64,000 nt of DNA, taken from assembly GCA_024398845.1 (NCBI GenBank), contig JAKSIM010000004.1, positions 32,790 through 96,789 on the forward strand. The letters are read 5' to 3'. The position numbers and the translations under genes are program-made. The notes under the pieces were generated by a model. The model searched no databases. It was not told the origin of the DNA and saw only the letters and a program-made list of their open reading frames with translations. Position 1 is the stretch's first letter. Every line of letters begins with the position of its first letter. Shown in pieces: positions 47,871 to 55,035 of this stretch. The DNA comes from Fibrobacter sp. (GTDB lineage: Bacteria; Fibrobacterota; Fibrobacteria; Fibrobacterales; Fibrobacteraceae).

Positions 47871-50522
47871 TTATTTGAGATGCTTTACCGCACTTTTCGA
47901 AATTAAGCGACCATTAAACAATACTTTAACCATGTAGATTCCGCCACCAAGCAAAGACTTATCTAGCGAGAGAACCGATTCTCCAGCCGAGACAAATTTC
48001 GAAAGTCCAGTAACCATATGTCCAGACACATCGTAAACATAAATCTCGGCGACACCCGATTCAGAAACGCAAAGCGTACCCGTTACGGCATCAAAAGAAT
48101 TACGAACATTCTCGAACTTAGCCGGCGCAACTTGAGCTTCTTCTTCGGTAAAGGCTACCCCAGCAAGGGTAAACCCAAATTCATCGACATTCGGGCCACC
48201 ATCAGTTGAAACTGACGTAAGCTTAATCGTATTAGCCCCCTCATTGAGTGTAATTTCAGAATCCAGTTCTACAGACTTATATTCAGTCCAACCACCCGTC
48301 GCGGCAAACGCCAAGGTACCCACATCCTTGCCATTTACCGTCAAGATCATATCACGGCTAGCGTTACCACCATTTGCAAAGCGAACGGCGAACTTAGATG
48401 TCGCAGACTTCTTTACATAAACGGTCCAAGTAGCATCACTACCAACCTCGTTTGCAAAGTTGTAATAACCATCGTTAAGCCATCCCGTATTTGTCGCTTC
48501 GTAAGTTCCATTACCCTTTTCTGGATTTGCCGCATTTAAAACTGAAGCATACGGGAAATCCGTTGTTTCACTAGACGACGGAGAAATATCACCGCTGCTG
48601 CTAGAAATATACGACGGAGGGTCTATAGTATCCCCTACGGCGTACACATCCGGCCTTTGGAGATTCTTGACGGCATCGGGCAGGTAATAGCCCAAGTGCG
48701 GAGGCTGGTTATATGCCACATTTTGCCAGGCCACGCTCACGCGGTAATGCGTATCGTGCATCAAAGTGTAAACGCGATGCTTGGTCACATCCTTTGTGGT
48801 GAACAGCGTTATCACGGAAGGGTCGCTATTGGACCGTGCAATGAATTCTTCACGCCAGTCCCCAAGCAAATCCGCCACAATGCAGGGGTTCGCCTTGGTG
48901 TAATTATTCAGGTAAGCGTCGTTCACCGAGTAGAAATTGAACATGCGGTCCACGGTCTTTGTGGAGCTATTCCACTTTTCAATTTTACCGCCGGTACGGC
49001 CCTTGGAGGCATCGCCGCTAGCATCCATCAATTCGTCCTGAAGGTCGCCGTCAAAGTAAATTCTAAAGTTCACCGACGGAACCGTGCTAGAGACAAGCTT
49101 GCCCTTGGAATCGCGAACACCACCACTGGCACCGCTCCACATTTCAAAGCCACGCACCGTTGAATCAATGTCCGCCGCCATGCCGCGGCCATTGTCCTTG
49201 CCGGTCTGCTTCGTACCCCAAATAATTTTGCCATCCTTGTCATGCATTTCATCGCTATACGCAACACCGGTATCTTCGTGAACATCCCACAGTTCAAGCC
49301 CCGGAAGATCTGGATCCAAGTCACTCAAGTGCATTGCGTCGCCATGACCAAGCCCCACACGATACTTTAGCGTACCATCGTGCTTGAGCGCTGCAGAACC
49401 AAAGATGATTTCGTCATAGCCATCGCCATCAACATCGCCCACGGAGAGGTTATGGTTACCCTGACCGTGCATGCCCTCGCCCGATTTTTCGGACTTGTGC
49501 AACCAGCGCTGCTTAAGTTCCTTACCGTCAAAATCGTACGCAGCAAGGTAGGCGTTCGTGTAATATCCGCGCACCATCACCACGCTCGGGTGGACTCCGT
49601 CCAAATACGCTATCGCCGCCAACATGCGTTCGCTGCGGTTGCCGTAGGTATCACCCCAGTTGTTGGTAATATTGCGCCCCGGCCAATAATCGATCGTATG
49701 GACGGCGGCTCCCGTTTTGCCATTGAACACCGTGAGGAATTCATTTCCGCTCATAATGCGACCGGCTGTCGTACGGTAATCCTTGTTTTTGTCACCAATG
49801 ACGGTTCCCTTGCCATCGACAGTGCCATCACTTGTCTTTGCGACAATTTCGGCGATACCATCGCCATCGAGGTCATAGACCATGAACTGCGTATAATGCG
49901 CTCCCGCGCGAATGTTCTTGCCGAGGTCTATGCGCCAAAGTTTTGTGCCATCAAGTTTGAGACCATCCAAAATTACGGAGCCCGTGTAACCATCCTTGGA
50001 ATTGTCTTGCGAATTGCTCGGGTCCCATTTGAGGACCAGTTCCAATTCACCATCGCCATCAAGGTCTCCCACGCTCATATCGTTTGCGGTATAGCTGCAA
50101 GTAGAGCCATCCGGCATTTTCTGGTCCGCAGGCACATCGACGCGAATTGTTTTATACGGGAATCCATCTTTGTTTTCAGAGAACACCAGCGAAGTTCCCT
50201 GCTGCTTGGACTCAACACCATCAACTACAGAAGAAAGGGAATAAACCGACGAAGCGGAGCCATCGGCATCCAAATAGTTCGTCGCTTCTTTTTCGCCAAT
50301 GCTTGCAATTTTTTTGCCATCGCGATACAGGTTAAACTGAGTTGTCGGAGATTCTGTTCCTAACAGACGCCAGCTTACCAGCATACCGCCATTCACCTTA
50401 GCCGCAACCAGGCCGCGATTCAGCCTCTCGACCTGACGCGTTGCGGCAAAAGAAGGAACCGCAAGAGCCATGGCAAAAACAGAACACGCCACGACAGCCA
50501 TCTTTTTTCTAAAACAACCCAT
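47871..50522 (-). CDS. Rhamnogalacturonan lyase (PL11) with CBM35-like module
   Basis: 883 residues from the ATG at 50522 (SD GGGAG). Signal peptide MGCFRKKMAVVACSVFAMALAVPSFA. The PL11 catalytic eight-bladed propeller (about 30-640) contains repeated calcium-binding loops of GDLDGDGELE, YDLDGDGIAE and GDVDGDGYDE type and cleaves the rhamnose-galacturonate backbone by beta-elimination. A Ser-rich linker (SSSSGDISPSSSE) leads to a CBM35-like module (about 700-835; SVSTDGGPNVDEFGF) and a tail with IYVYDVSGHMVTG ending in basic VKHLK. First gene of an operon with two CE12 esterases; its leader is unusually structured. Confidence 0.92.
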   Translation of the reverse strand: MGCFRKKMAVVACSVFAMALAVPSFAATRQVERLNRGLVAAKVNGGMLVSWRLLGTESPTTQFNLYRDGKKIASIGEKEATNYLDADGSASSVYSLSSVVDGVESKQQGTSLVFSENKDGFPYKTIRVDVPADQKMPDGSTCSYTANDMSVGDLDGDGELELVLKWDPSNSQDNSKDGYTGSVILDGLKLDGTKLWRIDLGKNIRAGAHYTQFMVYDLDGDGIAEIVAKTSDGTVDGKGTVIGDKNKDYRTTAGRIMSGNEFLTVFNGKTGAAVHTIDYWPGRNITNNWGDTYGNRSERMLAAIAYLDGVHPSVVMVRGYYTNAYLAAYDFDGKELKQRWLHKSEKSGEGMHGQGNHNLSVGDVDGDGYDEIIFGSAALKHDGTLKYRVGLGHGDAMHLSDLDPDLPGLELWDVHEDTGVAYSDEMHDKDGKIIWGTKQTGKDNGRGMAADIDSTVRGFEMWSGASGGVRDSKGKLVSSTVPSVNFRIYFDGDLQDELMDASGDASKGRTGGKIEKWNSSTKTVDRMFNFYSVNDAYLNNYTKANPCIVADLLGDWREEFIARSNSDPSVITLFTTKDVTKHRVYTLMHDTHYRVSVAWQNVAYNQPPHLGYYLPDAVKNLQRPDVYAVGDTIDPPSYISSSSGDISPSSSETTDFPYASVLNAANPEKGNGTYEATNTGWLNDGYYNFANEVGSDATWTVYVKKSATSKFAVRFANGGNASRDMILTVNGKDVGTLAFAATGGWTEYKSVELDSEITLNEGANTIKLTSVSTDGGPNVDEFGFTLAGVAFTEEEAQVAPAKFENVRNSFDAVTGTLCVSESGVAEIYVYDVSGHMVTGLSKFVSAGESVLSLDKSLLGGGIYMVKVLFNGRLISKSAVKHLK

Positions 50523-50582
50523 ATCGCATCTCCCGTATTGCCGATTCCGGCAAAAAAAACGTTCCAGGGAGGCACGTTTTAA

Positions 50583-50606
50583 CCCTACCCTACCCTCGCG
50601 CCGCCC
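50583..50606 (-). promoter_or_regulatory. Candidate G-quadruplex in the PL11 leader
   Basis: On the transcribed-like (−) strand four GGG runs occur in 24 bases, with spacers of 8, 2 and 2 bases. This matches the common G3 quadruplex pattern and is striking in otherwise AT-rich intergenic DNA. It lies about 60 bases before the PL11 start codon. Confidence 0.5.
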
Positions 50607-50610
50607 TGGA

Positions 50611-50629
50611 GAATGGGACGAACCCATTC
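50611..50629 (-). promoter_or_regulatory. Stem-loop near the PL11 transcript 5' end
   Basis: GAATGGG (50611-50617) pairs perfectly with CCCATTC (50623-50629) around a five-base loop. It falls within a few bases of the predicted transcription start, so it could protect the mRNA 5' end. Confidence 0.5.
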
Positions 50630-50638
50630 ATGATATTA

Positions 50639-50669
50639 AATATATATCATTTTTAATAAAAATGTCCAC
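50639..50669 (-). promoter_or_regulatory. Putative promoter/GTGGAC element of the PL11-CE12 operon
   Basis: On the − strand TGTGGACA is followed after 18 bases by TATATT. A second GTCCAC (+ strand) lies at 50729-50734, 65 bases upstream. The same arrangement occurs before the other PL11 gene. Confidence 0.5.
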
Positions 50670-50763
50670 ATTAATTTGAAATTTACAAGATTTGCAACAA
50701 AATCGAGTTTAAAACAAACTATTAGGCTGTCCACACTTCAAAAAATTTCATTAAATTTACAGA

Positions 50764-50794
50764 AATTGCCTCCCTAGCAAGCAGGGAGGCAATT
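50764..50794 (-). terminator. Hairpin terminator after the upstream PL11 gene
   Basis: A perfect 12-bp stem: AATTGCCTCCCT (50764-50775) with AGGGAGGCAATT (50783-50794), seven-base loop, 29 bases past the stop of the PL11 gene at 50823. The following T-run is interrupted. The gap 50523-50822 holds this, the promoter elements and the leader structures. Confidence 0.8.
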
Positions 50795-50822
50795 ATGTTT
50801 AGGGCGTTTTAGATGCTAAATT

Positions 50823-53078
50823 CTAGTTAAATTTCGCAAATTTTGCGTTAAATACCGGTTGGCCTTCAAATTTGACCTTTACGAAGTACGATCCCTCGGG
50901 GAGAATTGATTTGTCTACGTTTAACACAGATTCTCCCGCAGGAACGAACTTGGAGACTCCGGTCACCATACGTCCCGACAAATCGTACACGTAAATTTCG
51001 GCCATTCCAGATGTCGTTACCGAAATTGAGCCCGAAAGAACATCAAAGGAATTGGTCAAATTGTGGAATTTCGCAATAGAAGCCGGAGGAATATCGCCAT
51101 TCGCGGAACTAGACGAGATATCGACAACCGAAGAACTAGACTGCGGGTCAACCGTCGAAGAGCCTGACTGCGGATTTTGGGCAGAAGAACTCGTCGGATC
51201 CACGGGAGTTTCCTTTTCGCCAACAATAAAAACGTCCGGCTTCTTTAAATTCTTGGCCATATCCGGGAGGTAATAACCCACATGAGGAGGCTGGTTATAG
51301 GCCACATTTTGCCAAGCCACACTTATGCGATAATGCGTATCGTGCATCAGGGTGTACAGCCTACGCGTTGTCGGAGCACCCGTTGAAATAATGTTGAGTT
51401 GCCCTGCATTGGAGCCATTACGGTAAATCACTTCTTCGCGCCAGTCGCCAAACAAGTCCGCCACAAGGCCCGGCGTCGATTTCGTACCATTATTCGAAGC
51501 AGAGCCATTCACTTCTCCCGCCTTAAAAATGGTTTCGATTTTCTTTGCCGAAGAATTCCACTTGGTAATGGTAGTTCCGTCCAAGAGTTCATCTTGCAGG
51601 TCTCCATCCCAGTAAATGCGGAAGTTCACTGACGGGCGCGTTGAATTAATTGCTTTTCCGCTAATCGAACGGATTCCTCCACTCACGCTGCTCCACATTT
51701 CGAACCCGCGACTGGTAGAATCCACATCGGCGGCAATACCACGACCGTTATCTTTACCGGTCTGTTTCGTACCCCAAATAATCTTGCCATCCTTATCGTG
51801 CAACTCATCGCTGTAAGCGGCCTTGGTGTCTTCGTGAACGTCCCAAACTTCAAGCCCCGGATGATCAGGATCGAGGTCACTCAAATGCATGGCATCGCCG
51901 TGACCAAGCCCTGTACGGTACTTAAGCGTACCGTCGTGATTAAGAGCACCGGCTCCAAACACAACTTCGTCAAAGCCGTCCCCATCGATATCCCCCGCCG
52001 AGATATTGTGGTTGCCCTGGCCATAAAGCCCCTGGCCACTCGTTTCGGACTTATGCTGCCAAATCTGAACCAGCTTTTTTCCATCAAAATTATAGGCGCC
52101 CAAATAGGCATTTGTATAATAACCGCGAACCATCACGACACTCGGATGAACGCCATCCAAATAGGCGATAGTGGCAAGCATGCGCTCGCTACGGTTACCA
52201 TAAGTGTCACCCCACTTATTGGTAACATTACGCTTGGGCCAATAATCAATGGTATTCACGGCTTCGCCTGTTTTACCATTGAACACCGTCAAGAACTCAT
52301 TACCACTCATAATGGTCCCCGTAGAGGTGCGGTAGTCCTTATTCTTGTCGCCAATGACATTATTTAGGCCATCCACAGTGCCATCGCTTGTTTTGGCAAC
52401 AATTTCGGCGATACCGTCGCCATCAAGGTCATAGACCATAAACTGCGTATAGTGGGCGCCCGCACGAATGTTCCTGCCAAGGTCGATTCGCCAAAGCCTT
52501 GTACCATCGAGTTTAAGACCATCTAAAAATACGGAGCCCGTATAACCGGATTGCGAATTGTCTTTCGCGTTGCTCGGATCCCACTTGAGCACGAGATCCA
52601 GTTCACCATCGCCATCGAGGTCACCCGTACTCATGTCGCCAGGCGTATACGAGCATGTTGAACCATCCGGCATTTTTTGCTTAGCCGGGACATCCATATT
52701 GATGGTCCTGTACGCAGCGCCGTTCTTTGTGTCGCCAAGAATAACGGAAGCCTCAACTTGAGCGCCCTCTTTACCATCGACTACCGGTGCAACGGTATAC
52801 TTGGAAGAAGTGCTTCCCTTTGCATCTTTATAGTTAGTTCCCTGAGTCGCCCCGATGGTCGCTATTTTTTCCCCATCGCGATACAGGTTGAATTCGGTCG
52901 TCGGAGCATCGGACCCCAAAAGTCGCCAGCTTACGAGTACCCCCGAGCCCGTATTGGCTACGGTCAACCCTCGGCTTAAATATTCCACTTGACGCGTCGC
53001 CGAGAAAGAAGGCGTCGCGAGCCCAAAAGCGATAGCGGCACAGGCCACCACTGCGGTAGTTTTGAATCCACAACCCAT
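50823..53078 (-). CDS. Second rhamnogalacturonan lyase (PL11), no CBM
   Basis: 751 residues from the ATG at 53078 (SD GGAGAG). Signal peptide MGCGFKTTAVVACAAIAFGLATPSFS. The catalytic propeller is closely similar along its length to the downstream PL11 protein, with the same DxDGDG loops and HYTQFMVYDLDGDG segments, so the pair arose by duplication. Unlike its paralogue it lacks the CBM35-like module: a short linker of SSSSVVDISSSS type joins the propeller directly to the IYVYDLSGRMVTG tail. It has its own promoter and terminator and so may be regulated separately. Confidence 0.92.
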   Translation of the reverse strand: MGCGFKTTAVVACAAIAFGLATPSFSATRQVEYLSRGLTVANTGSGVLVSWRLLGSDAPTTEFNLYRDGEKIATIGATQGTNYKDAKGSTSSKYTVAPVVDGKEGAQVEASVILGDTKNGAAYRTINMDVPAKQKMPDGSTCSYTPGDMSTGDLDGDGELDLVLKWDPSNAKDNSQSGYTGSVFLDGLKLDGTRLWRIDLGRNIRAGAHYTQFMVYDLDGDGIAEIVAKTSDGTVDGLNNVIGDKNKDYRTSTGTIMSGNEFLTVFNGKTGEAVNTIDYWPKRNVTNKWGDTYGNRSERMLATIAYLDGVHPSVVMVRGYYTNAYLGAYNFDGKKLVQIWQHKSETSGQGLYGQGNHNISAGDIDGDGFDEVVFGAGALNHDGTLKYRTGLGHGDAMHLSDLDPDHPGLEVWDVHEDTKAAYSDELHDKDGKIIWGTKQTGKDNGRGIAADVDSTSRGFEMWSSVSGGIRSISGKAINSTRPSVNFRIYWDGDLQDELLDGTTITKWNSSAKKIETIFKAGEVNGSASNNGTKSTPGLVADLFGDWREEVIYRNGSNAGQLNIISTGAPTTRRLYTLMHDTHYRISVAWQNVAYNQPPHVGYYLPDMAKNLKKPDVFIVGEKETPVDPTSSSAQNPQSGSSTVDPQSSSSVVDISSSSANGDIPPASIAKFHNLTNSFDVLSGSISVTTSGMAEIYVYDLSGRMVTGVSKFVPAGESVLNVDKSILPEGSYFVKVKFEGQPVFNAKFAKFN

Positions 53079-53111
53079 AGAACTCTCCAAACATCCATAC
53101 TGTTTTTTTGA

Positions 53112-53160
53112 CCGGGATAGTGCAAAAATAGCGTCCAAACCAACCTTTGCACTAACCCGG
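53112..53160 (-). promoter_or_regulatory. Long stem-loop in the leader of the second PL11 gene
   Basis: CCGGGATAGTGCAAA (53112-53126) pairs with TTTGCACTAACCCGG (53146-53160): 14 of 15 positions match, with a 19-base loop. It begins about 17 bases after the predicted transcription start and is not followed by a T-run on the − strand, so it is a leader structure, not a terminator. Confidence 0.65.
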
Positions 53161-53183
53161 ACGGCAGATTTCCACCGCATCTA

Positions 53184-53278
53184 TTAATATAACTTAATTT
53201 TTATAAAAAGTCCACATTATCTTTTATTTTACAATGTTTCGTTGATTTATTATTTATTTGCGTTTATAAAATGTCCAC
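53184..53278 (-). promoter_or_regulatory. Putative promoter and paired GTGGAC elements of second PL11 gene
   Basis: On the − strand TGGACT (within 53209-53214) and TATATT (53184-53189) are spaced by 17-18 bases. A second GTCCAC lies at 53273-53278, 63 bases upstream of the first. The block GTTATATTAATA is identical to that before the TIGR02147 regulator. The gap 53079-53373 otherwise shows nothing but the leader stem-loop. Confidence 0.5.
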
Positions 53279-53373
53279 AATTTGCAAGAAAACTGGATTT
53301 TTTAAAACGAAATTAAACGAAATCCTCCAAGTAAAAACCCTAAACCCCACTTGGTTTACTAAATTTGGGAACA

Positions 53374-54384
53374 ATGCCTAATTGGTGGAAAAATTTTTCT
53401 TGGGAATGGTTGTTCGATAATATCGCAGCACGTTCCCCGAAATTTGTGAAGGTTATGGTCGTAACCGGCAAGTCGTTCCTGTATTACCACGGAATGACGC
53501 GTGCGGCATCCCTCACCTACACCACACTCGTGGCCGTTGTCCCCCTGCTCATTTTGCTTACTTCGATTACGCTTTCGGTCGGATTTGGCAGTTTTGTTTC
53601 GGACTACTTGCCGACCCTCCTTGACATGCTCAGCTTGGACTGGCCCACAGAACAGTTCACCGCCATCGTGCAAAACGCAGAGCACATTCCCATCGGCAAG
53701 CTCGGCTTTATTGGCGCTCTCGGTTTATTTGTCACCTTTATTTTGGCATTCGGAAGCCTCGAAACCAACTTTAACGTGGTTTGGGAAGTCAAAACGTCCA
53801 GAACGCTCGTTCGTCAAATCCAAGTCTACACACCGTTCCTCGTGATTGTCGCAGGCATTATCGGCATGTTTGCTGGCTTCGTGAACCACGTGCAAAGCGT
53901 TCTCTCGGTAATTATCGTAGACGGCTTCCACTTTTCACCTGAACTTTTAAAGATTCTCATTACGGCATTCTGGTACACGGCGTTCCACCTGGCCGCCATG
54001 GTCCTCATTTTTTTAATGCTTTACGCCTTGCCGGCCCGCCGCCTACGCCAAAAGGAAACAGGCAAGCATCCGCCCTACAGCAAGCGCAAGCTCTTTGGCA
54101 TTTCGCTCATGTCGACCATCATCGCTTGGATTTGCATCAACATTTACGTCAAGATTCTCATGCTCATTCAAACAGCCATGGTCACGCGCATGTCCATTTT
54201 CTATGGTTCCCTAGCCTTTATTCCGCTTTTTTTGTTCCTGCTCTTTGGTGTTTGGTCCATTATACTTTGCGCAAATAGTCTCGTCTGGACCATTTGTTAT
54301 TGGAACGACGCCAAGGATAAAAAATGGAATTGGAACGCAACCCTGGAGGACGTCCACAATGCAAAATCAGAAGATTCAAAATAA
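53374..54384 (+). CDS. YihY/BrkB-family inner-membrane protein
   Basis: 336 residues from the ATG at 53374; a TTG three codons earlier is in frame. Six or so TM helices, with the family pattern FYYHGMTRAASLTYTTLVAVVPLLILL near the start (residues about 35-65) and a last loop FYGSLAFIPLFLFLLFGVWSIILCAN. YihY/BrkB proteins are often mislabelled as ribonuclease BN; their transport role is not settled. Divergent from the second PL11 gene; the next gene starts inside its 3' end. Confidence 0.88.
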   Translation: MPNWWKNFSWEWLFDNIAARSPKFVKVMVVTGKSFLYYHGMTRAASLTYTTLVAVVPLLILLTSITLSVGFGSFVSDYLPTLLDMLSLDWPTEQFTAIVQNAEHIPIGKLGFIGALGLFVTFILAFGSLETNFNVVWEVKTSRTLVRQIQVYTPFLVIVAGIIGMFAGFVNHVQSVLSVIIVDGFHFSPELLKILITAFWYTAFHLAAMVLIFLMLYALPARRLRQKETGKHPPYSKRKLFGISLMSTIIAWICINIYVKILMLIQTAMVTRMSIFYGSLAFIPLFLFLLFGVWSIILCANSLVWTICYWNDAKDKKWNWNATLEDVHNAKSEDSK

Positions 54385-54985
54385 GGGATTTTTTAAAGTC
54401 CTTTTCACCTTGGCTCTGGTACTCTCCTGCGCCACATCCAGTTTTGCAGAACTTGCAGGCATGGGCGACAGTCAGGATTCAGCGGCCAAAAAGAATGAAG
54501 GTCTCAAGGCCTTGATTGGCTTTAGCGGCGGTAATTCCATGATTGCCGACGACGGAACCATTTTTGCGACCCTTCGCATTGGTCTTGACTTTCAACCCCT
54601 ATTCGCCACTGGCGTTTGGGCCTCGACAATCGTGAGCGACGTGCGCAACTACAACGTCAAAGAAAAGCAACTCGTCAACTACAAGTCCTTTGGCGCCTTC
54701 ATTGAACTTTTCCCAATCCGCTTTGGCGACTTCGCCATATCCGTGCCAGTTGAAATCGGTGCAGGCGTTGTGAACGCCCTCGAAAACGGTGACGAATCCT
54801 TTGAATCCGAAGACTACTTCTTTACAGGCGATATGGCCCTCCACTTTAACTATCGTGTGACCAATATGCTTGAAATCTCTATCGGTGGCGGCTACCGCAT
54901 GTTCGCGGGCATTGAAGAAAACAACCTCGAGAACATGGATTTTTGCACCCCGTTTGGTGAACTTCGCTTTACCGTAAGAGAATAG
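54359..54985 (+). CDS. Putative outer-membrane beta-barrel protein
   Basis: 208 residues from the ATG at 54359, inside the end of the YihY gene (26-base overlap). Signal peptide MQNQKIQNKGFFKVLFTLALVLSCATSSFA. The mature protein has alternating strands (FATLRIGLDFQPLFATGVW, FAISVPVEIGAGVV, ALHFNYRVTNMLEISIGGGYRMFAG) and ends with an aromatic-rich strand FGELRFTVRE, consistent with a small barrel. No specific family recognised. Coupled translation with YihY suggests related envelope roles. Confidence 0.55.
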   Translation: MQNQKIQNKGFFKVLFTLALVLSCATSSFAELAGMGDSQDSAAKKNEGLKALIGFSGGNSMIADDGTIFATLRIGLDFQPLFATGVWASTIVSDVRNYNVKEKQLVNYKSFGAFIELFPIRFGDFAISVPVEIGAGVVNALENGDESFESEDYFFTGDMALHFNYRVTNMLEISIGGGYRMFAGIEENNLENMDFCTPFGELRFTVRE

Positions 54986-54995
54986 AGCGAGCCGC

Positions 54996-55032
54996 TCTAC
55001 GCTCCGCAAAAGCAGTTCTACGCTCCGCAAAA
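54996..55032. repeat. Tandem 16-base direct repeat before the UvrA-like gene
   Basis: TCTACGCTCCGCAAAA occurs at 54996-55011 and again at 55017-55032, a 21-base period, ending four bases before the ATG at 55036. It overlaps the ribosome-binding region, and no normal SD is visible there. Confidence 0.7.
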
Positions 55033-55035
55033 TCT

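Noticed and set aside
50556..50580. A-rich stem with a T-run in the PL11 leader, resembling an attenuator
   Set aside because: AAAACGT/ACGTTTT has only two G-C pairs and an 11-base loop, too weak to act as a terminator.
53365..53373. TTG start three codons upstream for the YihY gene
   Set aside because: The ATG at 53374 gives the usual YihY N-terminus, and the extension adds nothing conserved.
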